DNA of 64,000 nt from G965207125 sp965207125 (GCA_965207125.1 OZ242263.1:1550001-1614000), one strand, 5' to 3'. Counted from the stretch's first letter, positions 45,862 through 55,694 are shown. Notes: generated by a model from the letters alone, not told the origin. Program-made: numbers and translations.

Positions 45862-47072
45862 TTTGGCTCGATATTATCGGTTTGACTGAAAAAGGCCTGA
45901 GTGTGCTCACATGTGAGCAGCTGGCCCGGCTTCAAGCAGCCAAAAACATCATCACCGCTGAAAAATGGCTTAAGCCACTGAAAGAGATCGATGGCATCAC
46001 TGAGAATATCATCACTTGGCCATCGCCGTTCAGCGAGATTTACCCAATACTAGAGGCCTACCGTAATGTTCAGACGGTCATTCTGGCAACTGGCGACCCG
46101 CTATGGTTCGGGGTGGGGGCTAGTATTGTCAATATCCCCAGCGATGAAATACGAGTAGATCCCGCTTTATCGGCGTTTCAACTTGCGGCGGCGCGTTTAA
46201 GATTGCCAATCGCCAAATGTGTGTGTTTAACATTGCATGGAAGAAAAGTGGAACACTTGATCAGATATTTGGCTCCAAAAGCAAAGTTGCTGATCCTCGC
46301 CCATGATCGTAAAACCCCTGAAAATGTTGCAAAAACCTTAAAGAAAGCAGGTTATGGTGCGGCCAAAATGATAGCCCTTGCTCATATCGGCGGCCAATCG
46401 GAGAAACGCCATGATGGGACAGCTGAGGACTGGGTAAAATCGCCGCCACAAGTTGATGATTTTCACGTTTTAGCTGTATTTTGCCCTTTTGTTCTAAAAA
46501 CCTTCACCTCAAGGGCGGCCGGGTTGCCTGACAATCATTACCAGAGCGATGGTAATATGACCAAAGCCGAAATACGTGCTGTTACCATTGCACGTCTTGC
46601 TCCTGCGCCTGATCAGTTGCTGTGGGATTTGGGGTGTGGCTTTGGATCTGTTAGTATTGAATGGATGAGGGTCGCCGAGCGAGCACATGCAATAGGTGTT
46701 GATCGCTGTGAAGCACGAATAACCAGGGCCCGAGAAAATGCTATGAATCTCGGTGTGCCTGAATGGAAAGGTATCATCGGCGAAGCCCTTACCACCCTTG
46801 CTGATTTACCGCAACCTGATGCGGTGTTTATTGGTGGTGGTTTAAGTCGCGAGATGATCGAGGCTATTATTCCGCGCCTTTCGCCTTTGGGTAGGCTTGT
46901 GGTCAACGCTGTGACAGTCGAAAGTGAGGCGATCATCATCACCGCTCAAAGTGACTTTGGCGGTGAGATGAGTCGTATTGCCATTAGCCGCGCTGAGGCT
47001 GTGGGCAATTATCTCGGCTGGCGACCGCTTAGACCTGTGACCCAATGGCTTTTGCAAAAAAAGGATCTTTGA
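45858..47072 (+). CDS. cobL: Precorrin-6Y C5,15-methyltransferase (decarboxylating)
   Basis: Fusion of CbiE and CbiT in one 404-residue protein. The N-terminal tetrapyrrole methylase half has DIIGLTEKGLSVLTCEQL and ILATGDPLWFGVGASI; the C-terminal Rossmann methyltransferase half starts about residue 232 with MTKAEIRAVTIARLAPAP and has LLWDLGCGFGSVSIEWMR for SAM binding and AVFIGGGLS. It methylates C5 and C15 and decarboxylates the C12 acetate. It overlaps cobH by four bases and precedes cobI by three. Confidence 0.94.
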   Translation: MIWLDIIGLTEKGLSVLTCEQLARLQAAKNIITAEKWLKPLKEIDGITENIITWPSPFSEIYPILEAYRNVQTVILATGDPLWFGVGASIVNIPSDEIRVDPALSAFQLAAARLRLPIAKCVCLTLHGRKVEHLIRYLAPKAKLLILAHDRKTPENVAKTLKKAGYGAAKMIALAHIGGQSEKRHDGTAEDWVKSPPQVDDFHVLAVFCPFVLKTFTSRAAGLPDNHYQSDGNMTKAEIRAVTIARLAPAPDQLLWDLGCGFGSVSIEWMRVAERAHAIGVDRCEARITRARENAMNLGVPEWKGIIGEALTTLADLPQPDAVFIGGGLSREMIEAIIPRLSPLGRLVVNAVTVESEAIIITAQSDFGGEMSRIAISRAEAVGNYLGWRPLRPVTQWLLQKKDL

Positions 47073-47075
47073 GCT

Positions 47076-47792
47076 ATGAGCAAACCGACCAGCGGCACGC
47101 TTTACGGCATTGGTGCGGGACCTGGCGACCCGGATCTCGTCACCCGCAAAGCGTGGCGGATTGTTTCATCTTGCCCGGTTGTGGCTTATCCTGCCCCTGA
47201 TCACGGTGAAAGTTTCGCACGCCGCATCATGGCGGAGGCCATACCCACAGATGTCATCGAAATTCCTATCGTTATACCGATGGTATCAGGACGCGCGCCA
47301 GCGCAGGAGATCTATGATACCGCCTGTGTTGAGATTGCCTCACACCTCGATGCCTCTCAAGATGTCTCCGTGTTATGCGAGGGTGACCCGCTATTTTATG
47401 GTTCATTTATGTATATTCTTGCGCGGTTGCGTGATCGTTACCGGGTGGAAATTATCCCCGGTGTGTCATCACTCACCGCGACGGCCGCAGCGGCCCACCG
47501 TCCTCTGGCCTCCCGCACCGACGCGCTGACGGTGATTGCCGCCCCGGCAGATGATGCCTCTATTACATCCCTTATCTGCAATGCCCCATCGGTGGCGATC
47601 ATTAAAATAGGGCGTCATTTTAACCGCGTGAAAACCCTGATCGAAAATCTTGGTCTTGCTGATAGGGCAATCTTTATCAGCCATGCTAGCCTGCCGCAGC
47701 AGAAAGTCATGGCTTTGGCTGACGCGCCATCTGAGGCGCCATATTTTTCGATGGTTCTGATTTATCAAGGGGACGATCCTTGGATTCGCTAA
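47076..47792 (+). CDS. cobI: Precorrin-2 C20-methyltransferase
   Basis: CobI/CbiL methylates C20 of precorrin-2 with SAM. The 238-residue protein has the tetrapyrrole methylase start LYGIGAGPGDPDLVTRKAW, VSVLCEGDPLFYGSFMYI near residue 90 and VEIIPGVSSLTATAAAAHRP near residue 125. TLIENLGLADRAIFISHASL is the usual C-terminal part. Its last 13 bases overlap the start of the cbiG-cobJ fusion. Confidence 0.94.
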   Translation: MSKPTSGTLYGIGAGPGDPDLVTRKAWRIVSSCPVVAYPAPDHGESFARRIMAEAIPTDVIEIPIVIPMVSGRAPAQEIYDTACVEIASHLDASQDVSVLCEGDPLFYGSFMYILARLRDRYRVEIIPGVSSLTATAAAAHRPLASRTDALTVIAAPADDASITSLICNAPSVAIIKIGRHFNRVKTLIENLGLADRAIFISHASLPQQKVMALADAPSEAPYFSMVLIYQGDDPWIR

Positions 47793-49683
47793 CCTCTCCA
47801 GTCATTGTCTCTATTTCGCGCGAAGGGGCGAAACTCGCGCGAGAACTTGCACGCCCGCTTGATGCTTCATGGCACGTTCTTGCCGGAAAGCACGATGATA
47901 ATGACCCACAAAAACCTGAAGCGCAGTTCACCAATACAATAGACCATATCAGGATGCTGTTTTACGGCGGAAAACCGATTATTGGCATATGTTCAGCAGG
48001 GATCCTGATGCGTGCACTTAATGGATTGCTCGCTGATAAATGGCGTGAGCCCCCGTGCTTGCGATTGCTGATGATGGCTCATTTATCATACCTTTGCTTG
48101 GTGGGCATCGAGGGGGTAATATTCTTGCTAGACAATGCGCCGGGATCACTGGCGGTCAGGCCGCGATAACAACATCGGGAGAGGTGAGACTCGGCGTTGC
48201 TTTGGATAACCCACCGCTCCCTTTTGTTCTGGCTTATCCTGATGAGGCGAAAGCAGTGATGGCCGCACTTAATGACGGTGCGTCTTTGCGTCTTGTCAGC
48301 GATTTGCCCGAAGATATGCACGCGATCGAACATCAATGGCGCGACTGGCTTAAGCCACTGACACCGCATCGTGATGATCATGGCGAAGGTCGGGACGATA
48401 GCCAGGCTGATATCTCGCTGATATTAACGCTTGCGCCTCGCCCTCTGTCGCCATCGGCGCTGATTTTTCATCCGCGCATTGTTTTTCTGGGTGTCGGTGC
48501 AGCGCGTGGATGCCCTGATGATGAAATGGCACAGCTGGTGGAAAATAGCCTTGAAGCGGCGGCGATCTGTCCTCAAACTATTCGCGGCCTATACAGCGTA
48601 GATATTAAAGCTGATGAAAAGGCGATTTTGCATCTCGCAGATGCCTTTGGCCACAGATTAAATCTGTTTTCCACAGAAAGACTTGAGGAGGAAACGCCGC
48701 GTCTTGCTAATCCATCAAAAACTGTTTTTCGTGAGATAGGCTGTCATGGTGTCGCTGAAGCCGCCGCACTCGCAGCAGCGGGACCTCAGGCGCGGTTGGT
48801 GATCACCAAGCAAAAAACATCTTGTGCGACAATGGCGGCCGCAGCGCGGCTTACCAATGAAACTCCGCCCGATGACGCAACTCCGCTTGGGCAAGTTATG
48901 CTGGTTGGAATTGGTCCTGGGCAGGCGGAATGGCGCACGCCTGAAGCCACGTCCATGATTGCCATCGCCGATGAACTCGTTGGCTATCATCTTTATATAG
49001 ATTTGCTTGGCGGGCTGGCGGCCGGAAAAAAACGTCGTGATTTTAATCTCGGCGAAGAAGAAAAGCGATGCCGATATGCTTTAACCGAAGCTGCTAAAGG
49101 CAAATCCATTGCCATGATCTGCTCGGGGGATGCTGGGATCTACGCGATGGGCGCGCTGATCTATGAAATGCTCGCAAGAGACGGAAGCCAAGGCGGAATA
49201 GAGGCGGTCGCACGCCGTGTTCAGATTATCACCGCCCCCGGAGTTTCAGCTATGCAAGCCGCTGCTGCGCGTGCGGGGGCACCGCTCGGGCATGATTTTT
49301 GTGCTATTTCGTTGTCAGATCTACTGACCCCGTGGGACGTTATCGCGAGACGAATAGACGCTGCAGGATGTGGTGATTTTGTTATCGCTTTTTATAATCC
49401 TGTCTCACGCCGTCGCCGCGAGGGTATCACGCGCGCGCGGGATATTCTGCTCAAATACAGACCTGATCACACTCCTGTCATATTGGCCGCTAATCTTGGG
49501 CGAGACGATGAAACTCTACGCTTTCGTGATCTTGGGAGTCTTAACGCCGATGAGATCGATATGATGACGCTGGTGATTGTTGGTGCGACTGAGTCAAAAC
49601 TGATCGAGCAGGGCGGAAAAAAAATTGTCTACACCCCAAGAGGCTACGCCAAACACATGGACAACAAAGAGAGACGCAAATGA
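47780..49683 (+). CDS. cobJ: CbiG-CobJ fusion: cobalt-precorrin-5A hydrolase plus precorrin-3B C17-methyltransferase, one frameshift
   Basis: Reconstructed fusion of about 634 residues. Part one is CbiG (lactone opening): PVIVSISREGAKLARELARP, GGKPIIGICSAGILMRALN, then after one missing base in the C-run at 48050-48054, VLAIADDGSFIIPLLGGHRG-GN and the C-terminal CbiG domain with FLGVGAARGCPDDEM and QKTSCATMAAAARL. Part two, from about residue 373, is CobJ: GQVMLVGIGPGQAEWRTPEA, AMICSGDAGIYAMGALIYEM, APGVSAMQAAAARAGAPLGH and DFVIAFYNPVSRRRREGI. The start is TTG 47780 inside cobI. The break falls in a conserved motif that is whole when joined. Confidence 0.88.
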
Positions 49684-50474
49684 CTGTTTATTTTATCGGC
49701 GCGGGGCCTGGTGACCCTGATTTGATCACCGTCAAAGGTCGACGACTGATTTCTCAATGTGGCTATTGCCTTTACGCTGGCTCGCTGGTGCCGCGAGGGG
49801 TGGTCGATTGTGCCGAAAACGCCGTTAAGGTGATCGATACTGCTCCCTTAACCCTCGATGAGATTATTGATCTTATGGCCCACGCGCATCATGGCGGGCA
49901 TGACGTGGCTCGGGTTCATTCGGGGGATCCGTCTCTTTACGGCGCGGTCGCTGAGCAAATCAGAAAACTAATCGTGCTTGACATAGATTATCACATCATT
50001 CCTGGTGTTTCCGCCTATGCAGCGGCCGCCGCTGCGATGGGGATAGAACTGACTCTGCCCGATGTAAACCAGACGGTTATTCTCACCCGCACCGCCATGA
50101 AATCGTCGCCGATGCCCAAAGGAGAGGAGCTTGAAACTCTCGCCCTTAGCGGTGCTATGCTCGCGATTCATTTGTCTGTTCGCAATCTTCGTGAGATAGA
50201 ACGCGTCCTGACCCCATTCTATGGTGGTGATTGCCCGGTGGTGGTTGCATATCGAGTTGGCTGGGATGACCAGCAATTCATCCGCGCAACCTTGGCGACT
50301 ATCCGTGCCAAAGTCATGGCTGCAAAAATCACCCGAACCGCACTGATCTTTGTTGGAAAATCACTCGAGGACACACTACCGTTCAGCGATTCGGCGCTTT
50401 ATAACAAAGACCATGTTCATATTTTACGTCCTCGCCGACGTGCCGTGCGCGGCCGCGATGATATGGGCGTATGA
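49680..50474 (+). CDS. cobM: Precorrin-4 C11-methyltransferase
   Basis: CobM/CbiF methylates C11. The 264-residue protein starts VYFIGAGPGDPDLITVKGRR, has LYAGSLVPRGVVDCAENAV near residue 33, VHSGDPSLYGAVAEQIR near residue 79, IPGVSAYAAAAAAMGIELTL and TVILTRTAMKSSPMP near residue 130, and MLAIHLSVRNLREIERVL near residue 160. It overlaps the previous gene by four bases and runs 51 bases into the 3' end of cobB on the other strand. Last gene of the plus-strand run begun at 43901. Confidence 0.95.
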   Translation: MTVYFIGAGPGDPDLITVKGRRLISQCGYCLYAGSLVPRGVVDCAENAVKVIDTAPLTLDEIIDLMAHAHHGGHDVARVHSGDPSLYGAVAEQIRKLIVLDIDYHIIPGVSAYAAAAAAMGIELTLPDVNQTVILTRTAMKSSPMPKGEELETLALSGAMLAIHLSVRNLREIERVLTPFYGGDCPVVVAYRVGWDDQQFIRATLATIRAKVMAAKITRTALIFVGKSLEDTLPFSDSALYNKDHVHILRPRRRAVRGRDDMGV

Positions 50475-51740
50475 CCCGCTAACCGAGCCCTCTATAAGCC
50501 CCATGTGTCCGAGTAGATTGCCCTCTTTATCCGAGGCTTCAAAAAGCGGCGCGCCGTGCTCAGCTATCGCGGTCGTATAATGGAATTCGTGGCCTTTTAG
50601 CGCGGTCGGCAAAGGTGCAGCGCCAATCAAGCGTAGATGACGATAGCCAAGATGCAGCTTTTTCTCAGCAAAACTCGTTATACAAGAAAGCAATCCCGCC
50701 ATCGGCGCTTTATGACCCTTTTCATCGATCACGCTCTGCCCCAAAACCATATAGCCACCGCATTCACCATAAATAGGTACACCTCGGGCCGCCGCCTCGT
50801 GCAAAGCTGTCATAAAAAGCTTTGCGGCCGATAACGTGTCAAGATGAAGTTCTGGATAACCACCAGGAAGATAAATCAGTCCCGCATCTATATCCGGAGC
50901 CTCATCAGCCAAGGGCGAAAAACTGATTACTTCCGCCCCCTGCCGCCGCCAGCCATCGATCAGATGCTGATAACAAAAGCCGAAACAGCGATCTTGTGCG
51001 ATCGCGATGCGTTGTGCTGGCGCTGGCATGGCCTCAATTATGCATTGAGAATCAGCAAGAGGGCGTGCGCAAGCAAGAATCCCCTCTCGGTCGAGATAGT
51101 TCTCAGCCAGCATCGATGCCGCATCGAGTAAAGGCGCGAGCGCATCTTGCGCAGCTAGATCACTCGCCTGAACCAGCCCTAAATGACGTGATGGCATTGA
51201 AATATAAGATAAATCAGGAACAGCTCCCAGCACTGCGAGTTTCTCGCGCTGCATCGCCACTGTGATTAATGCTTCATGACGAGGCGAGCGGATTCGATTC
51301 AGAATCACCCCACTAAGCCCAACTGCGCCCTGCGCCTTCAGGCGTTGATCGATGCCTTTAGCGATTACGGCCGAGGTTTCTCCTTGGCCGCGCGCATCAA
51401 TAATGAGAATTACCGGTAGTCTCAGTTTTTCTGCTAGTTTTGCCGTTGAAGCCTCGGCTCCATCGAAAATGCCCATCGCCCCTTCGATCACCAGAACATC
51501 TCCGGCCGCCTGGTGCGCTAGATGATTGATTAAATCATCGGACATGGCGAAAGGATCGAGATTAACTGTCGGCTTGCCGCTCGCGGCTGTGTGAAAAGCT
51601 GGGTCTATGTAATCAGGGCCTGATTTCGCCGCCACCACATCAACTCCGCACCCCCGCAACGCCCCCAACACGCCAAGGGTGATGAGCGTCTTACCTGAGG
51701 CCGATGACGTAGCTGCCAGAACCAAACCGCTTTTCGCCAT
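50424..51740 (-). CDS. cobB: Cobyrinic acid a,c-diamide synthase
   Basis: CobB/CbiA amidates the a and c side chains using glutamine and ATP. The 438-residue protein has an N-terminal ATP-binding domain (LVLAATSSASGKTLITLGVL, VVAAKSGPDYIDPAFHTAAS, VIEGAMGIFDGAEAS) and a C-terminal GATase domain with PIYGECGGYMVLGQ (catalytic cysteine near residue 327) and HEFHYTTA. The C-terminal 17 codons overlap cobM on the opposite strand. It follows cobA on the minus strand with a one-base overlap. Confidence 0.95.
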   Translation of the reverse strand: MAKSGLVLAATSSASGKTLITLGVLGALRGCGVDVVAAKSGPDYIDPAFHTAASGKPTVNLDPFAMSDDLINHLAHQAAGDVLVIEGAMGIFDGAEASTAKLAEKLRLPVILIIDARGQGETSAVIAKGIDQRLKAQGAVGLSGVILNRIRSPRHEALITVAMQREKLAVLGAVPDLSYISMPSRHLGLVQASDLAAQDALAPLLDAASMLAENYLDREGILACARPLADSQCIIEAMPAPAQRIAIAQDRCFGFCYQHLIDGWRRQGAEVISFSPLADEAPDIDAGLIYLPGGYPELHLDTLSAAKLFMTALHEAAARGVPIYGECGGYMVLGQSVIDEKGHKAPMAGLLSCITSFAEKKLHLGYRHLRLIGAAPLPTALKGHEFHYTTAIAEHGAPLFEASDKEGNLLGHMGLIEGSVSGSYAHIIAAAHGTSART

Positions 51741-52621
51741 CAGGCGCTATCCTCGCGGTAGCGGCTTGATAATGGGTCGAGATCACGTGGTGGCTGGCCT
51801 TTCATTTGGCCGATCCAGTCAAGGCATTGCCGCATCAGCACAACCTCGCCGACCGCGATGATCGCCGGAGGATTGACCTTATGCCGAATTACATCACTCG
51901 CGGCTGTTCCCAGAGTTGATTCAATCACCCGCATATCCGGCCTTGTCGCGTTACTCACCACCGCCACAGGTTCTGATGGATGACGCCCTGCTTTTAGTAG
52001 TTTTGCACAAATCTCAGGCAAGTGCTTGATCGCCATATACATGATGATCACTTGGCTACCGTCGGCAATGCCCTGCCAGTTAATCGCTGATGGCGCGAGG
52101 CCTGATTGATCGTGGCCGGTCACAAACGTCACCGCCTGATTGATATCGCGATGGGTTACCGGAATACCGGCGTAAGCAAGACCGCCGATTCCCGCCGAAA
52201 TTCCCGGCAGAATCCTCACTGGCACGCCAGTCTGCACTAGTGTCTGCGCCTCTTCACCGCCGCGCCCGAAAACAAATGGATCGCCGCCTTTTAGGCGCAA
52301 AACTTTGTGCCCAGCCTGGCTTAACTCAATCAGGCGATGCGAAATATCGCGTTGCTTCAGCGAGGCTTTGCCGCCGCGCTTGCCTGCGTATTCTATCTTA
52401 GCGTCAGGGCGCGCCCAACCAAGAATGCGCGCATCGATCAGCGCGTCATAAATTACAATATCAGCCTGATTCAAAGCGTTCAGCGCATGCAAGGTAATAA
52501 GACCGGGATCGCCCGGGCCTGCTCCTACCAACCAGACCCAACCCGATTCAAATTGAGGCCAAGCCTCGCCACTTATCGGCGGTAAGGAAAACCCGCTATT
52601 AAAAACTTCTGATGATGACAT
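51740..52621 (-). CDS. cobA: Uroporphyrinogen-III C-methyltransferase
   Basis: SUMT makes precorrin-2 by methylating C2 and C7 of uroporphyrinogen III, the entry to corrin and siroheme synthesis. The 293-residue protein has about 28 extra N-terminal residues, then VWLVGAGPGDPGLITLHALN, ADIVIYDALIDARILGWARP, VLRLKGGDPFVFGRGGEEAQ, ILPGISAGIGGLAYAGIPVT-H and VTFVTGHDQSG. It is not fused to CysG oxidase/ferrochelatase or HemD domains. It begins the short minus-strand cobA-cobB pair, divergent from cbiD with 50 bases between. Confidence 0.93.
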   Translation of the reverse strand: MSSSEVFNSGFSLPPISGEAWPQFESGWVWLVGAGPGDPGLITLHALNALNQADIVIYDALIDARILGWARPDAKIEYAGKRGGKASLKQRDISHRLIELSQAGHKVLRLKGGDPFVFGRGGEEAQTLVQTGVPVRILPGISAGIGGLAYAGIPVTHRDINQAVTFVTGHDQSGLAPSAINWQGIADGSQVIIMYMAIKHLPEICAKLLKAGRHPSEPVAVVSNATRPDMRVIESTLGTAASDVIRHKVNPPAIIAVGEVVLMRQCLDWIGQMKGQPPRDLDPLSSRYREDSA

Positions 52622-52671
52622 GGTAGCAATTTTTTCCCGAAATCTGCTATCGATGATAAACTAACCTTACC

Positions 52672-53757
52672 ATGCTGCAAACTCTTAAAACAACTCTCCG
52701 GTCGGGATGGACAACCGGCACATGCGCAACCGCTGCGGTTCATGCAGCTTATACAGCCATGATAACAGGGGCTTTTCCTGAAAAAGTTGCCATCCTCACG
52801 CCTTCGGGTCAAACCGCTCAGATAGATGTTGTCTACACCGACACCGATGGAGCGCATTTCACCGCTGGGGTGATTAAAGATGCAGGTGATGACCCTGATG
52901 TTACCCATGGGGCCGAGATCAGAGCGAGTGTCACCGCCGCTGCGCCAGATAGTGGTGTGATTTTTCGTCGCGGTGACGGAGTTGGCATCGTCACGCGCCC
53001 CGGATTACCGATCGCAGTTGGTGAAGTTGCGATCAATCCCGTGCCAAGACAAATGATCAGCGCGTGCATCGAAAGCCTTGCTGTCGATCTTGGCGGCGGC
53101 GGCGATGTTATCGTTACCATCTCAGTGCCCAATGGCGAGATAATAGCCCTCAAGACGTGGAATCCAAGACTTGGTATCGATGGCGGAATTTCGATTCTCG
53201 GCACGACCGGAATCGTCCGTCCCTTTTCGTGTTCAGCATGGATTGCATCGATTCATCGGGGGATCGATGTTGCGCGCGCGAATGATATTGACCATATCGC
53301 AGGCGCAACAGGTGCGACTTCAGAAACCGCCGTGCAAAAACACTATGATCTGCCTAGCATTGCGCTGATCGATATGGGGGATTTTGTTGGAGGATTACTT
53401 AAATATCTGCGCCGCCACCCAGTCCCGCGCCTGACGATCGCAGGGGGGTTCGGTAAAATCACCAAATTGGCCCAAGGCGCGATTGACCTTCATTCAAAAC
53501 GAAGCCAGATTTCCTTCTCTGATCTAGCCCGTTTAGCAGCAGAGGTGAAAATGCCATATGAGGAAGTGGCCGCTGCCAATTCAGCACTGCACGTGCTTGA
53601 AATGGCGACCCCGAGCAGGCAGTGTGATCTTGCCAAGCGCGTGGCCGATGATGCACTTACCCACGCAAGAATGATAACCCGTGACACTGAAACCCGTCTT
53701 GAGGTGATGATTGTGGGGCGGGACGGCTCGATACTAGCGGAGGCGCGTGAATCATGA
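52672..53757 (+). CDS. cbiD: Cobalt-precorrin-5B C1-methyltransferase CbiD
   Basis: CbiD methylates C1 in cobalt-containing (early insertion) pathways and takes the place of CobF. The 361-residue protein has LRSGWTTGTCATAAVHAAYT near residue 10, DAGDDPDVTHGAEIRASV near residue 68, GDGVGIVTRPGLPIAVGEVA-INPVPR near residue 100 and LTIAGGFGKITKLAQGAIDL near residue 250. It is divergent from cobA and overlaps cobK by four bases (ATGA). Its presence with CbiX and CbiG is notable beside CobN. Confidence 0.93.
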   Translation: MLQTLKTTLRSGWTTGTCATAAVHAAYTAMITGAFPEKVAILTPSGQTAQIDVVYTDTDGAHFTAGVIKDAGDDPDVTHGAEIRASVTAAAPDSGVIFRRGDGVGIVTRPGLPIAVGEVAINPVPRQMISACIESLAVDLGGGGDVIVTISVPNGEIIALKTWNPRLGIDGGISILGTTGIVRPFSCSAWIASIHRGIDVARANDIDHIAGATGATSETAVQKHYDLPSIALIDMGDFVGGLLKYLRRHPVPRLTIAGGFGKITKLAQGAIDLHSKRSQISFSDLARLAAEVKMPYEEVAAANSALHVLEMATPSRQCDLAKRVADDALTHARMITRDTETRLEVMIVGRDGSILAEARES

Positions 53758-54482
53758 AACGGATTATGATTCTGGGAGGGACGCTTGAGGCCAGACGTCT
53801 GGCCGATCACGCGGGCGCGCAAGGTTGGTGCGCGACTTTGTCGCTTGCGGGGGTTACCGATGCTACGGTCGTAGCTAAAACCACGATACCTATGAGGCGT
53901 GGTGGATTTGGTGGCGCGAGGGGCTTGGCGGATTGGATAACCAAAAACGAGATCACTCATCTGGTCGATGCAACGCATCCTTACGCCGCTAGAATCTCGG
54001 CCTCGGCGGCTGAGGCGGCGGCGATGACCCTCATCACAAGGTTGGCTTTGCTTCGTCCACCATGGCAGCCAACAGCTGCTGATAATTGGCGTGAGTTTGA
54101 TGACTGGCAAAGTTTGGCTGCTGCGCTTCCTCGCGGGGCCCGTATTTTTCTGACTGCTGGACAAGATGCGATCAAGGCGATGGCGGATGCTGCGGGCCAT
54201 TGCACGATCATCGCAAGAGCACTTAATAATCCGGTAGCTGATAATCCGGCAATTACCTTTATTGCCTCGCCACCGGGAAAAACTGTGGGGGATGAAAAAA
54301 ACCTTATGCGTGAAACTGAGATCACGCATCTGGTGGCGAAAAACTCAGGTGGTAAAGCATCCCGCGCCAAAATAGACGCCGCGCGTGATTTGGGATTGCC
54401 GGTTTTTATGCTGGCCCGCCCCGCGCCTCCGCCGCTGCCATGGTATAGTAATATAGATGAGATGATCGAAGCGTTATCTTGA
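53754..54482 (+). CDS. cobK: Precorrin-6A (cobalt-precorrin-6A) reductase
   Basis: CobK/CbiJ reduces the corrin macrocycle with NADPH. The 242-residue protein starts RIMILGGTLEARRLADHAGA, has RRGGFGGARGLADWITKNEI-THLVDATHPYAARIS near residue 45 and RIFLTAGQDAIKAM near residue 127, and ends with THLVAKNSGGKASRAKIDA and LPVFMLARP. It overlaps cbiD by four bases and meets the aminotransferase gene tail to tail with a nine-base overlap. No frameshift. Confidence 0.92.
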   Translation: MKRIMILGGTLEARRLADHAGAQGWCATLSLAGVTDATVVAKTTIPMRRGGFGGARGLADWITKNEITHLVDATHPYAARISASAAEAAAMTLITRLALLRPPWQPTAADNWREFDDWQSLAAALPRGARIFLTAGQDAIKAMADAAGHCTIIARALNNPVADNPAITFIASPPGKTVGDEKNLMRETEITHLVAKNSGGKASRAKIDAARDLGLPVFMLARPAPPPLPWYSNIDEMIEALS

Positions 54483-55694
54483 TTGAAGACGCAAGATGGC
54501 CTCCGAGAGTCGATCCATCGCGATGATCAGATCAGCCTCAGCGGTTGCATAAGATATTCTGAAATGTCCCGGGAGTGCAAAAGAGTCCCCAGGGATCACC
54601 ACCACATCCGCGGATTCTAGAATATATGTACAAAACTCAAGGTCGGTATTAAGTGTCTGGCCTTTGGGCGTCTTTGATCCGATGAGATCATGCCATGAAG
54701 GGAAAACATAAAATGCGCCATCGGGAACAGACACATTTACACGGTTAATTGCTGCAAGCCGCTGGCACACTAGATCACGCCGCGATTGAAATGAGTAGCG
54801 GCGGTCAGCGAGCAGCATCTGATCCCCCGTAATCGCCGCGAGGGCCGCTGCTTGTGAGATGGTCGCTGTGCCTGACGTGCCCTGGGCTTGCACTCTTGTC
54901 ATTGCTTTGATCAGCGGGGTTGGTCCAACCCCGTAACCAACGCGCCATCCAGTCATCGCGTAGGATTTAGACACGCCGCTTACAATCAGGCTTCGCTCAG
55001 CAAGATTAGGTAAGGCATCAGCAATCGAGGTGAAGCCACCATCGCAATAGACGATATTCTCATAAATCTCATCGCTCATCAACCAGCATTGAGGGTGCGC
55101 GGCAATCACATCGCCAATCGCACACAGTTCTTTTGCTTGGATTACTGCGCCACTTGGGTTGTTCGGTGTATTCAGCAGAAGCCAGCGCGTGCGCGGTGTT
55201 AATGCTACGGCGATCTGGGCGGCTGTTGGTTTGAAGCCGGTCGCCGCTCCAGTTTCAATCACCACGGGCTTGCCGCCGCATAACTGAATAATATCCTTAT
55301 AAGCTGTCCAGAATGGTGCAGGCAGAATAACCTCATCATCCTGGTTAACGCTCGCTAGAAAAGCATTCAGCAATGTGTATTTGGACCCTGATGAGATCAG
55401 TACATTTTCCGCATGTCGCCTGACGCCGCCCCGGCGGTCATAAAGCTGTGCGACCGCTTCACGCAAAGCTATCGTTCCCGCGACTGGTGGATATTTAGTG
55501 TCCCCTGACTTAATCGCGTCAATCGCTGCATCCCCTGCGTGATCAGGAGTCAGAAAATCAGGCTCACCAATCCCAAGATTGATCACGTTATGTCCCGCCT
55601 CAGCCCGAAGCCGTGCGGCTTCGCCCATGCGGATGATTGCCGAGAGAGTCACATTACTAATGCGACCGGCAGCTACAAAGGGTGCATTATTCAT
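54474..55694 (-). CDS. Class I/II pyridoxal-phosphate aminotransferase, aspartate aminotransferase type
   Basis: PLP enzyme of 406 residues in the fold type I subgroup Ib. INLGIGEPDFLTPDHAGDAA near residue 40, KYPPVAGTIALREAVAQLYD near residue 70, NTPNNPSGAVIQAKELCAIG near residue 172, the PLP lysine in VSGVSKSYAMTGWRVGYG near residue 240 and GDSFALPGHFRISYATAE near the end. These favour an aspartate (or aspartate/prephenate) aminotransferase; the exact amino donor is not fixed by sequence. It is the last gene of the minus-strand run hyuA-hyuB-aminotransferase, with a four-base overlap with hyuB. The residue AHPQCWLMSDEIYENIVY carries the usual PLP-binding Asp/Tyr pair. Confidence 0.87.
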   Translation of the reverse strand: MNNAPFVAAGRISNVTLSAIIRMGEAARLRAEAGHNVINLGIGEPDFLTPDHAGDAAIDAIKSGDTKYPPVAGTIALREAVAQLYDRRGGVRRHAENVLISSGSKYTLLNAFLASVNQDDEVILPAPFWTAYKDIIQLCGGKPVVIETGAATGFKPTAAQIAVALTPRTRWLLLNTPNNPSGAVIQAKELCAIGDVIAAHPQCWLMSDEIYENIVYCDGGFTSIADALPNLAERSLIVSGVSKSYAMTGWRVGYGVGPTPLIKAMTRVQAQGTSGTATISQAAALAAITGDQMLLADRRYSFQSRRDLVCQRLAAINRVNVSVPDGAFYVFPSWHDLIGSKTPKGQTLNTDLEFCTYILESADVVVIPGDSFALPGHFRISYATAEADLIIAMDRLSEAILRLQSR

